NCBI RefSeq assembly: GCF_000247695.1
Contig: NW_004624805.1
Coordinates: 3,631,096-3,695,095, forward strand
From: Heterocephalus glaber
Lineage: Eukaryota; Chordata; Mammalia; Rodentia; Bathyergidae
Direction: 5' to 3'
Length of the DNA stretch: 64,000 nucleotides
In this document: one piece after another, positions 24,215-33,065 of the stretch
How positions within the stretch are numbered: the first letter of the stretch is position 1
How the letters are laid out: each line of letters starts with the position of its first letter
Notes under the pieces: generated by a model
Database searches by the model: none
The model's input: only the letters and a program-made list of their open reading frames with translations
What the model was told of the DNA's origin: nothing
Program-made: the position numbers and the translations under genes

Positions 24215-24342
24215 AGCCTGGCACAGTGGTACACACCTGTAGTCCCAGCACTCTGGGAGGCTGAAGCAGGAGGATCACAAATTTGAGCCCAGCTTGGACA
24301 ACTCAGCAATTTACTGAGACCTTGTCACAAAATAAAAAATAA
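24215..24342 (+). mobile_element. B1 SINE (B1-dID type, ID part missing)
   Basis: AGCCTGGCACAGTGGTACAC, TGTAGTCCCAGCACTCTGGG, AATTTGAGCCCAGCTTGGAC, ACTGAGACCTTGTCACAAAA, then AATAAAAAATAA. It stops where the dID half would begin and abuts L1 sequence. Confidence 0.85.
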
Positions 24343-24391
24343 TAGCCATTCTTTCTGGAGTAAGATGGTTGTTTTGATTTGCGTCCCTTCT
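24343..24391 (-). mobile_element. Inverted 5' piece of the following L1
   Basis: AGCCATTCTTTCTGGAGTAA, GATGGTTGTTTTGATTTGCG reads as the antisense of the L1 stretch that normally lies just upstream of the TTGTTGGTGGGACTGTAAAC segment. It sits directly before that segment in opposite orientation. Confidence 0.6.
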
Positions 24392-24989
24392 ACCTTGTTG
24401 GTGGGACTGTAAACTAGTATAGCCGCTATGGAAATTAGTATTTCTCAAAAAACTAAAAACAGAAATTCCATTTGACCCAGATCTTCCTATTCTAGGTATT
24501 TTTCCTGAAGAGTTAAAGACATCATATTACAATGATGCATGCTTACCCATGTTTACGGCAGGACAGTTCATAATAGCTAAATCTTAGAAGCAGCCTATAT
24601 GTCCATTAACAGATGGATGGCTAAAGAAGATGTGCTATTTGCACACAATGGAGCACTACTTTGCCATAGAGAAGTATAAATTTGAGTCATTTGTAGGAAA
24701 ATAGATGCACCTAGAGACAATAATGTTAAGTGAAATAAATCAAACACACAAGTTGAAATATTATATGGTTTCTCTTATATGGAAAACTCACAATACAAAT
24801 AAATTAAAAAGATGTAAGAGGAAACAAGGAGATAGAACTATTGCAAAAGGGAAAGGGATCAAGAGATGCAGGAAAGGGGAAAGGGATTTTAAAAAGCATT
24901 AAGATGTGTGGTGGACATGCGCCACCTCCCCACGATGGATGCGATCACTGTGTGCTGCAAACATGTACTAATAAAAATAAATTAAAAAT
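24392..24989 (+). mobile_element. L1 distal ORF2 and 3' UTR
   Basis: TTGTTGGTGGGACTGTAAAC, CCATTTGACCCAGATCTTCC, TTCATAATAGCTAAATCTTA, ACAATGGAGCACTACTTTGC, then the GAAATAAATCAAACACACAA stretch and a purine-rich 3' UTR ending AATAAAAATAAATTAAAAA. The coding part has stops and deletions. A second, partial copy of the same region lies at 54473. Confidence 0.85.
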
Positions 24990-25000
24990 AGAAGGAAAGG

Positions 25001-25083
25001 GGGCCGGGGATTTAGCTCAGTGGTTCCACTCCCTGACTCGCAAGCACAAGGTCCCAAGTTGGATACCGGGTACCAAAAACAAA
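25001..25083 (+). mobile_element. tRNA-Ala-like SINE
   Basis: GGGCCGGGGATTTAGCTCAG to CCGGGTACCAAAAACAAA. AGAAGGAAAGG occurs at 24990-25000 and again at 25084-25094, a perfect 11-bp target duplication. Confidence 0.9.
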
Positions 25084-25094
25084 AGAAGGAAAGG

Positions 25095-25165
25095 TTGGAG
25101 ATGTAGCTTAGTGCAAAGGTCCTGGGTTCAAAATCCCCAGTACTAAAAAAAGAAAGAAAAAAGAA
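25095..25165 (+). mobile_element. dID-type tRNA-derived SINE tail
   Basis: TTGGAGATGTAGCTTAGTGC, AAAGGTCCTGGGTTCAAAAT, CCCCAGTACTAAAAAAAG: the short form of ID (deleted anticodon region) otherwise found as the second half of B1-dID. Here it has no B1 next to it. Confidence 0.75.
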
Positions 25166-25612
25166 AGATTGGGCAGTAACATCCAAAACAAAACTTAAGC
25201 TATAGGTTGGTTTTTACCCTTAGAATCCACACTGCCAGGCAGTGCTAGAGCTAAAACACTGCAAAACCCAATTTCTTTGGCCACTGCCTCACTATTAGAC
25301 TTGCCCACTGGGAGCATGGGAGGGTGACCCAAGACAGGAAAGGCAAGCAGAAGCCCACCCCTGTGTGTGCTTCCTGTCTTGCCAGTCACTCCACTATGGC
25401 CTTCACTCTGCACAGAGCAGCTGGTCTCCCAGCTGTTGGGTCTAGTCTCACCAGCATGAGCCTGGTAAGGTCCTCCCCAGAGGTCTGGGTCCAGGTCTGC
25501 AGCTATCCCTCCCCACCCAGCTCCTAGGTTCTGATTGCCCCAACTTGGATCCCCACCCTAGAGGTGCTAGCTACTTCCAACAGTTATTATGCTTGTTTTA
25601 GTTCAAGGTCTC

Positions 25613-26049
25613 TGTCCTAGCTACTTTTCTCTTTGCTGAGATAAAATACCTGACACAACACCTGAAGTCAAAGCAAGAAAGGTTTGTTTAGCTCACAGTT
25701 TGTAGAAGTTTCAGTCCATAATCAGCTGGCTCTAAGGCAGGGTGGCATGGCAGAGGGGTATCGCAGAGGAGAAACAGTTCATGGTGGGAAGAAGGCAGCA
25801 AAGCAAGCAAGCAAGAGAGCAGATAAGCCTCTTTCTGTCCCTTACATTGTATCCAGGCTACCAGGATTAAAGTGGTGCCAAAAAAAATTAGTGGACTGAT
25901 TTAGTAATCACCCACCCTTAATCCTAGTACCCTTAATTCTAGCATTGCACCATAAATCAATCACACACCCTAGATCCAGCCACCTCTGAAAAAGTCCCAC
26001 CTATGACTGCATGAAGCTTTGGGGGGACATCTAAACACAAGCCATAACA
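25613..26049 (-). mobile_element. MaLR-type solo LTR, full length
   Basis: Begins TGTCCTAGCTACTTTTCTCT, contains GAAAGGTTTGTTTAGCTCAC, AGTTTCAGTCCATAATCAGC and ends GGGACATCTAAACACAAGCC, ATAACA. TG...CA ends, 437 bp, with GTCTC (25608-25612) and ATCTC (26050-26054) as a 5-bp duplication with one mismatch. On the minus strand it starts TGTTATGGCTTGTG, the MaLR 5' end. Confidence 0.85.
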
Positions 26050-26298
26050 ATCTCCTTTATGTGTTTTCAATTCCCCAATATCTGTTCAACCAATTCTTCT
26101 ATTAAATTCTCTCTGTCAAATAAATAATGTTTTTCTATTTTCCTGATTAAAAATATAAGGGAAGAAAAATGTATATATACCAAATACAACCATATATAAT
26201 TATGTAAACAGATGTATAAGAAAAAGCACTAGAAGGAAATTTACCAAAATCCTAATAGGGGCTATACTAGACACAGTGTTAAGCAAATGAGTGATCTT

Positions 26299-26333
26299 AT
26301 TGCTTCTCGGCCTTTTGGCTAAGATCAAGTGTA
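26299..26333 (+). pseudogene. U2 snRNA 5'-end fragment, retro-inserted
   Basis: ATTGCTTCTCGGCCTTTTGG followed by CTAAGATCAAGTGTA equals the first 35 nt of U2 snRNA with a C-to-T change at nucleotide 3. It stops at A35, inside the branch-site recognition element (nt 33-38), and has no poly(A). AAGCAAATGAGTGATCTT (26281-26298) and AAGCATATGAGTGATCAT (26333-26350) are an 18-bp duplication with two mismatches. No snRNA promoter elements (PSE, 3' box) are seen, so it is a dead insertion. Confidence 0.9.
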
Positions 26334-26350
26334 AGCATATGAGTGATCAT

Positions 26351-26446
26351 TTCTCCTTTCCTTTTCTTCCCTTCTTTCCTTCCTTCTTTCCTTCCTTCCT
26401 TCCTTCCTCCCCTTGCCGCTGTCTCTCTGTCTCTCTCTCTCTCTGC
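26351..26446 (+). repeat. Pyrimidine tract, (CCTT)n then (CT)n
   Basis: TTTCCTTCCTTC-type tetranucleotides (26365-26408), then CTCTCTGTCTCTCTCTCTCT. It lies between the U2 insertion and a reversed ID element, whose A tail would read as this T/C-rich side. Confidence 0.9.
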
Positions 26447-26512
26447 TGAGGACTGAACAATTGAACCTAGGGCCTACCTCATGGCAGGCAAGAGCTACAT
26501 CCCCAGCCCCAA
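26447..26512 (-). mobile_element. ID-like SINE with internal deletion
   Basis: GAGGACTGAACAATTGAACC, TAGGGCCTACCTCATGGCAG, GCAAGAGCTACATCCCCAGC. The stretch normally between the anticodon arm and the reversed A box is shortened by about 12 bases. Confidence 0.75.
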
Positions 26513-26933
26513 TCCCTACTTTCTATACATTTTTATAATGTGCTTACATTACTTTCATAGTAAAAATAGAAACTTACATATATAAAAAAGGAGAGGTCTT
26601 GATTCTAAGTAAAGGACTATGTAGCCTAAAGCAAGTCTGGTCTATGAAGCCAAATTACTTATAATCTGAGCAATGGAAAGTGATTGTAGACCTAATAATA
26701 ATAGCAATGGGGAGACTTTTGAAAGAGAGGAGCAGAACCAGTGATACCACAGACCTGCAGCAGGGGAAATGGAACCGCTCAGAAGTGACAACAGGAGGGG
26801 CGATGCGAATCCCCAGCAGAGTCTTCAGCGGTCTGTTACAGGGATGGCTGGAGGACGCCCTGGAGCACAGTGGCCAGGCCCTGCCCCATTCACCTCATTT
26901 TCTTTTTGCTTGGTTACTGCATGAGTTGATCAT
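26513..26933. other. Unassigned sequence
   Basis: No gene or repeat recognised. The plus frame 26680-27033 continues into an L2 fragment and has no domain. Confidence 0.4.
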
Positions 26934-27060
26934 GTATTCATTTTTTAATTTATTCATCTATCCAACAAACATTTGTTACATAACTACTATATTCCAGGAA
27001 CTGTCTTGGCATGAAGACAGAATGAGCTTCTAGTGGAGACAGGTATATGACATTTAAATG
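26934..27060 (-). mobile_element. L2 3'-end fragment
   Basis: TTCATCTATCCAACAAACAT, TTGTTACATAACTACTATAT, TCCAGGAACTGTCTTGGCAT is the reverse complement of the L2 terminus. Confidence 0.65.
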
Positions 27061-27712
27061 CCGTTAACATATGTCCTAGAAAACAAAACATTCCAATTTA
27101 AGCTTTTTATTTTACCCAGTAATATGCAAAACAGACATCTGTACCTGGTACCTGGGCCTCACACAACACTGCTCCCACCCCACCCCTCGTGGAGAAAGGA
27201 TTCTGGGAGTGCAGAGTTGGGGTGAGGCAGGGACTGACATGGGAGGGATGGTTCAGGGGTGGGGCCAGTACCATCTGGCAGCAAAACACATAAAACCAGG
27301 CGACATATGTTTTTCACACTTGCGCGTCTCAGCAGGGGCCATCAATCATTCTAAATAAGATGTCTGCTCATTCTCTTCATTTCACACGAATCTCAAATGG
27401 TCCACATACCTGATGCTCTGAATTCTTCCTCAGTGTCACAGTGGTCAAATGCGTATACTTTCTAGGAATAAATCTAGCTGTTTTATAATGGAAATGCGTC
27501 TGTTCTTGATATGACCATTGCTACTTTTTGGGGTATTCTTTCTGATTTGGTTTTCCTTATTGATTAAATTTAAATAGGACATCAGAGTAGTGGGGTATTT
27601 TCTCCATAATAAGATCAGCTATTCTCAGCTCTAGAGCAAAACAAATTCCAACTGTTTTTTGTACATCCTGTTGTATACATATATCTTAGCTAATGTTTTA
27701 AGACTCTGCTGT
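27061..27712. other. Unassigned sequence
   Basis: Unique DNA with no recognised gene or repeat; 27520-27700 is AT-rich. Confidence 0.45.
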
Positions 27713-27805
27713 GGGCCAGGGATTTAGCTCAGTGGTTTTGCCACCTGCTGCGCAAGTGCAAGGATCCGAGTTCGAACTCCGGTACCAAAAAAACCCAACA
27801 ACAAA
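27713..27805 (+). mobile_element. tRNA-Ala-like SINE
   Basis: GGGCCAGGGATTTAGCTCAG, CACCTGCTGCGCAAGTGCAA, GAGTTCGAACTCCGGTACC and an A/C tail. The flanks ACTCTGCTGTG and ACTCCATTGTG may be a decayed duplication, so this copy seems older than those at 61 kb. Confidence 0.9.
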
Positions 27806-28750
27806 AAACTCCATTGTGTTGATGGTTGGAGGAGAAAGACTCAAACCTCTTAGAGATTAACTTAGGTGAGGGTGTTGGAGACTGAACAAGGGAGAGAGCT
27901 GAACTGAGCCGACACTTAGTAATTGATAGTGGTTTTACTTGTTGATATGGCCAAGTGATCCAGACTGCATCAAAATGCTCTGCTTCTGGACCAGAGGCCC
28001 CTAAGCAAACCTCTGAAATAAAATGTGGTAAAGATGGTGGATCAAGAGGAAAACAAAGGGCACCCAGGCAGGGCTGGAGAGGAGTGGCAGGTAGACATGA
28101 GGCCAAGACATGAGGCTAAATCATGGCTCCCTATTACCACGTTTAACATTCACTAACACAACCAATTTATTACAGTACAGCATATCTAAAAATATATAAT
28201 TTAACCTAGTAAAATGTGTGTGATACAAGAAGAAAAGGTAAAAATATGTGTGCTGGGAACTTGGGAGAAGAGGATTAGAGATAGGAAAAATAATGCATAA
28301 AGTCAGTCACATTAATACTTGTGGAAATAGTACACAGGAGTATGAGTGAGAATTCCTCTGCACTGGCTGAAAGTGAGCTGCAAGCTCGGTTCCAAACTCA
28401 CCCAAAGCCCCCCCCCAACCCTTACTATATTGTCAGTTATGGAAATGTACAATCGAATTGCAGAATATAGCAGGACTCTATCGGGTACTAAGACTACACA
28501 GAAACTTTCCCCTCACCAGGTCTTTATAAAGAAGGAACTGAATAATATAGTGATAAGGGTGTCAGTGGAGTTTTTAAAGTAAAATATGTAATAGTTTTAT
28601 TGAGCTAGGTCTTGTATCAGTAGTCAAAAGAGGCTGATATCAAAATACTATCACCTAATTCAGTAAAAGAAACTCAAAATCATGCAGTACCTATGGACAA
28701 CTTGGGTAAATTTTTAAGAGCATACTTCTTAACTACTTACTACTTTTGAG
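27806..28750. other. Unassigned sequence with a C10 run
   Basis: A run of ten C lies at 28408-28417. The minus frame 27729-28106 crosses the SINE and is not coding. Nothing else recognised. Confidence 0.45.
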
Positions 28751-29314
28751 TTGTGGACCACTTGGGAAACTTCCCATTTGTTTTTAAAAACATGTATATG
28801 TAAAGATTGCACTCTGCTGCAAGCTAACCTAGCCACAGAATTGTGCTTCTCAGACCCCCCGCTGCAAACTGCAGTCAACCACTTCAGCGTCCACCATCAT
28901 GTGGGCACCCTGGTCACCATCTCCAAGCTGCTCCCAGCCCCAGCCGTGGCACTGAGCCATACCCTGCAGGGTGCAGGGAACCTTGAGTGGGCAGTTGTGG
29001 CTCAAGGAGTTTCCACCTACCTTTCCAGAGCTTTCTTAGAACAGGACTGCTGTCTGAGACCCTTCCCTTTATACCTTCGTAGAGTTCAGACTTGCACTGT
29101 GAAGGGAAAGCTTTCCCTGTCTCTTCCTACTCCCTCCCCTTTGGTTCTTCAAAGGTGTTTCTCCCAGTACATTTCTTTTATGTCTGATCCCATTTGGGCA
29201 TCTGCTTTTGCAAGGAGGCAAACAAACCCCAAACACACAAGGATGCAATGGTTACTATGGCAGCCAGGGATTCTGCTCGAATGGAGAGATGGGCCACAAA
29301 CAAAGCATAACTGA
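28751..29314 (+). other. Longest open frame of the window, no recognised domain
   Basis: A 187-codon frame opens with an ATG in a plain context and ends at TAA 29312-29314. The translation is rich in Leu, Ser, Thr and Cys without a signal peptide, a helix-rich core, zinc-finger spacing or repeats that I recognise. The underlying DNA (28850-29560) is GC-richer and ends with a TCCCATTTGGGCATCTGC-like piece that recalls an ERV LTR, so the frame may be chance openness in an old LTR. I would not annotate it as a gene without homology or transcript support. Confidence 0.25.
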
Positions 29315-29689
29315 GGCAGTTCCCAGGTACTACAACTTAGTACTCTGAAGGGAGCAAACCAGGGCAAGGGAGTGGGAATAGGGGAAGCCTGCTTTAGATC
29401 GGGTGCCCAGGGGTGGTCTCATGTATTAACCTAAGGTCTAAGGTCAGACACACCCAAAACAGGGCAGAACAAGTTTACCATGTGGTCCTGGAGGGGAGCT
29501 CAGGTCTTATGCCAGGGTGATGGGAAATTAAAAGAGTGGCTTTAATTTAAGGGGCCTTACAGACTTCTTTAAATTTGGCCACAAAATATAGACTTAAATA
29601 GATACATTGCATACAGGTTTTGTGCAATTTTTTCATAAAGATTATCTCCTGTTTTAGAAAACATTTATTATATTTGAACACATTGTTGC

Positions 29690-30000
29690 ATCCTTACCAA
29701 TAAAAAGTGTGAAATATACAAGCACAAAGAAAGTAAAATTACCCCAAATCTCATTACCTAGATGGGATTACTGAAAATATTTGGATGAATATTTCTCAGC
29801 ATATTTGTGTATTTCATCCTGATAGAAATAGATGAATATATATATGTATATGTCTATACCGTACATTCGTGTATACATATGCTTACTATACATGCTATTC
29901 TGAAACTTTTTATCACTCCTCAACATGTTCTGTACATACCAAATATTTCACTGGTTCTAAATATTTTAATTTCTTTTGTTTTTACATCCTTGAAATTGAG
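29690..30000 (+). mobile_element. Ancient L1-type 3' region, left half
   Basis: CAAGCACAAAGAAAGTAAAA, TTACCCCAAATCTCATTACC, then an ATATATATGTATATG patch and CTCAACATGTTCTGTACATA follow the layout of an old mammalian L1 (L1M-like) 3' region. It continues at 30690 after about 690 bp of other sequence. Confidence 0.55.
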
Positions 30001-30689
30001 CTGATCTTACAATCCATGGTGTGTTGCATGGCTAGGCAGCCATCAGAGCTGACATCCACAAAACATCAAAATGCATAGGAGGGGTGCTGATGGCTTGGGA
30101 GAAAATCCATGAGCAAGAAATGAGTCTTTTAACACTTAGGGACGAAATTGTTGAGAAAGAAGTGTCAGAGACAGCTTGTTGGATGGGACTCTAAAGTGGT
30201 TTATCAATAGTTTCAAAGCGGGAGTACAATGCTGGCTGATAATACATAACCACAAAGCCAGCATAGGACCCAGTAACCTCTGTTCTCTGTACTCTTGGAA
30301 AGTCAGCATCCAAACCTCCTTGATGACACTGAGGAGAATACTGCACAAAACTAAGAGGGCACTGATGACTGAATTAATACGCATTCCAAAGAGTTAGATT
30401 CTAAGTGCAAACAAGTTTCAGGAATATATTAACAAATTTATTACATTTATATTTTCGTGTATGCACAGAGTGGTTTATAATTGAAATATGTTTGGGTCTA
30501 AAAGTCAGTAAGTATAAAATAAAAATTCTAGGCAAGAAGGAAGCATGTTTAATTGATAGCATTTCTTTTTATCATAAAATAATGATGCACCTTAAAAATG
30601 ATGGTATCTCAGATCTGATGAAATGCAAGAGTCTCCCTTCCCCCACTTTGAAGTTGCTTCATATTTTATTTTGAATTATATATTATATT
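30001..30689. other. Unassigned segment splitting an old L1
   Basis: Lies between two halves of one old repeat. I see no SINE, LTR ends or obvious duplication that would define it as an insertion. The overlapping frames at 30136-30397 on both strands have no domain. Confidence 0.4.
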
Positions 30690-30850
30690 TGATGTGATCA
30701 ACCCTCTGATAATGGACATTTAGGTTCATTCTGATTTTTCACTAATGTAAACAATCCCATAGCAAATGTTCATGTGCACACTCCTTTTCACCTGTGCGTG
30801 ATTTTTCTCTTTAGGATAATAAAACCAATTTCTGATAAAGGTCAAACGCA
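30690..30850 (+). mobile_element. Ancient L1-type 3' region, right half
   Basis: TGATAATGGACATTTAGGTT, CATTCTGATTTTTCACTAAT, TTCATGTGCACACTCCTTTT and CTTTAGGATAATAAAACC are the next landmarks of the same L1M-like repeat. Confidence 0.6.
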
Positions 30851-30936
30851 GAGGCTTTGACACAGCACGCTGGACTGGGGTACCTGGAATGCAATGATTA
30901 CAGGGTTCTGGGGACCGAGGACTTTAACAGCAAGTT

Positions 30937-30947
30937 GGGGGGGGGGG
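30937..30947 (+). repeat. G11 homopolymer
   Basis: Eleven consecutive G after CAAGTT. Confidence 0.9.
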
Positions 30948-31064
30948 AATCAGAGGAACCTGATGGGGATTTGTTCTACCTGGAAGCGTCACCTCTTCTT
31001 GGTGACAGAAGATCACAAAGCGATGATTCCACAGATAACTGTCAGAGAGCAAGGCTGACCAGCT

Positions 31065-31200
31065 CTCCGTTCATCTATCCATTGACTCCCCCATCCATTC
31101 ACTGCTTCATTCAGTCACTCCCTCATCCATTCATTCCATGATGCTATCCTGTGCGAGTCACTGTGCTAAGTGACAGTTCAGAAACAGCCCCTACCCTTTG
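31065..31200 (-). mobile_element. L2 3'-end fragment with CATT repeats
   Basis: TTCATCTATCCATTGACTCC and repeated CATTCA units are followed by GTGCGAGTCACTGTGCTAAG, the reversed L2 terminus with its tandem end expanded. Confidence 0.6.
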
Positions 31201-31843
31201 GAAGACTTTTGTTCCTTGTGAGCTGTAAGTGTGAACTTTGTCAAAAATTATCTTTTGCTTTGTTCCATCTTTTCAAATGCACTACATGAGAAGGCTTTAA
31301 GCAGAAGTGTCGCAGTCAGGCTGACTGAGTTTGTCTGAATCAAAATGGCTGACGCTTGATCGAGTTGAACAGCTGTGGGGTTGGGAGCCCGAGCTCTGGA
31401 ACCAACTGTCTGAAGACGGGGATCTTCCCTGAGAGTTACATTTAGCCAAAGCTTTGAATCAATGTGCTATCAGGGGAAATGCAGCTACAGCCTCGTCAGG
31501 AAATAGTGAGAAATCCAAAAAGGTTGCGTGCAACTGAACTGGGTTTGAAAGCTAGAAAAATGAGCCCCTCGCTGGTGATCAGTAGCACCCAGGTGCCCCG
31601 CTGTGCGCTCCTGGGCTGGCTCGGCCTCTGTTTCCTTACCCTGGGCCTTCTACTCTGCAGGCTCCTCCTCCCCCAGGACTCATTTTAGCCTGGCTCACTC
31701 GGGCTCATCGTGGATTCCCACCTGCAATGGCATCCACTCCAAGAACCGACCTCTAGGCTAGGCCAGGTGGTGCTGCCGCGGATTCCTATGGCACAGTGTA
31801 TGGCCTCTCTCTACTTACTTAGGGTATTAGAATCATTGCTTCA
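31201..31843. other. Unassigned sequence
   Basis: No gene recognised. 31375-31430 (GAGCCCGAGCTCTGGAACCA) may be a MIR head. The plus frame 31464-31688 has a hydrophobic Leu-rich end but no other feature. Confidence 0.4.
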
Positions 31844-32027
31844 AGCCAGTGTGGTGGCACAGGCCTTCCCTCCCGACACGACACTCTGGGAGACTGAGGC
31901 AGGAGGATCCCAATCTCAAACCCAGCTTAGCAACTAAGTGAGGCCCTCCTTCAACATTTAAGAGAAAATATATCTTAAGGGATACAGTTCAGTGTGAAGG
32001 CCTTGGATTCAATACCCAGAACCACCC
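31844..32027 (+). mobile_element. B1-dID composite SINE
   Basis: AGCCAGTGTGGTGGCACAGG, ACACTCTGGGAGACTGAGGC, ACCCAGCTTAGCAACTAAGT, then a dID half, AAGGGATACAGTTCAGTGTG, CCTTGGATTCAATACCCAGA. Confidence 0.85.
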
Positions 32028-32030
32028 ATG

Positions 32031-32084
32031 TGCACGCGCGCGCACACACACACATGCACACACACACACACACACACGCGCGCG
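32031..32084 (+). repeat. (CG)n(CA)n(CG)n alternating purine-pyrimidine repeat
   Basis: CGCGCGCG at the left, CA dinucleotides with one TG interruption in the middle and CGCGCGCG at the right, probably grown from the SINE tail just upstream. Continuous purine-pyrimidine alternation over about 54 bp. Confidence 0.9.
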
Positions 32085-32155
32085 TTGCCTGAAGGGCCAC
32101 TACCATTAGTTACACAGGTCGTCTTTTGTTGTGAGGGACCATTTACACCACAGTC

Positions 32156-32235
32156 CAGTGGTGGAGAACCTATGGCATGCATGCCACAGCAGACTGCGCA
32201 TATCGTTGAAAGCTCTAAAAGGATCGCCATCACTG
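32156..32235 (+). mobile_element. Miniature hAT-type DNA transposon, copy A
   Basis: 80 bp. Left end CAGTGGTGGAGAACCTATGG and right end whose reverse complement is CAGTGATGGCGATCCTTTTA: imperfect terminal inverted repeats of about 16 bp. Flanked by CCACAGTC (32148-32155) and CCATAGTC (32236-32243), an 8-bp duplication with one mismatch, as expected for hAT. It has no coding capacity. Copy B is at 58239. Confidence 0.85.
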
Positions 32236-32261
32236 CCATAGTCCACCACCATGATTATTTA

Positions 32262-32390
32262 TTTTATTGTGTGTCTCCCCCATTAGACTGTCAACTCCAG
32301 AGGATTGCAACTATGATCCTCTTGCTTATGATTTGTTCCCAGTACCTAGCCTTATTGCCGGTAATTATTAAGTGCTTAATTGCTTTATTA
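32262..32390 (+). mobile_element. L2 LINE 3' end
   Basis: TTTTATTGTGTGTCTCCCCC, ATTAGACTGTCAACTCCAGA, TTGTTCCCAGTACCTAGCCT and AAGTGCTTAATTGCTTTATT follow the L2 3' end in sense. Confidence 0.7.
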
Positions 32391-32760
32391 AAATCACAAA
32401 TTTACCCTTATTAATGAATATCATTGTGAGATGTGATCTTCCCACTTGGATTTATCAGACCTAAATTTTTCAAGGCAATATGCTTTTAATTAGACTTCAA
32501 TTAGTAAGATCCTCAATGGCATCTTTCCATTTTGGCTTTATAAACTGCTGTATTAATATGAAAAGATTTCCCTCCTCTGTTTCCTGATAACCTTTACCAA
32601 CTACTTACCAGAAGGGCAGGGCTCACTTTTGCAGAGGTGTGCACTTTTTTAAGGTCACTTTTAAGGGCTCAGTGACCTAGTGACAGGGGATGGGTGCTGA
32701 AACCTCCTCCTTCAATTAGTCCAGGAGTAATCAGATATCAGAAGTTCCACCCAGGGACAC
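32391..32760. other. Unassigned sequence
   Basis: AT-rich unique DNA; nothing recognised. Confidence 0.45.
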
Positions 32761-33065
32761 GGGCTGACTTCTGACCCTGCTCAGGCCCTCCTCATTTGCA
32801 AGGAAATCTGAGAATTGAAGTCTTTTCAGGGGGTGCAGTGCTGGGGATGAGGGGAACGGATAAGATACAACCAACAACAGCCCTGCTGCAAGCTCTAACA
32901 CGGGCTCCACCAAATGCTGAAATGAGGGCAAATGATCACTTTCTAGAATCTAGATATAAACGGAGGCTATCTTTTTTTAGGGGGTTGAGGGACCCATTGT
33001 GCTGCTACCAGAGCTCAATAAAGGCAAATCATTCTCTACATCTTTTCTCCCAGAGGTTCTACATA
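32760..33065 (+). mobile_element. Possible ERV LTR (weak)
   Basis: A TATAAAC box at about 32955 is followed by CCATTGTGCTGCTACCAGAG and a CTCAATAAAGG signal near 33015, the TATA / AATAAA spacing of a retroviral U3-R junction. I cannot define the ends or the family. Confidence 0.3.

Noticed and set aside
25608..26054. Complete retroviral provirus around the LTR
   Set aside because: No internal gag/pol and only one LTR; the 5-bp flanks close directly on it, so it is a solo LTR.
29807..30078. Tyr/Ile-rich plus frames
   Set aside because: They translate an AT-rich ancient L1 tail with TATATG repeats.
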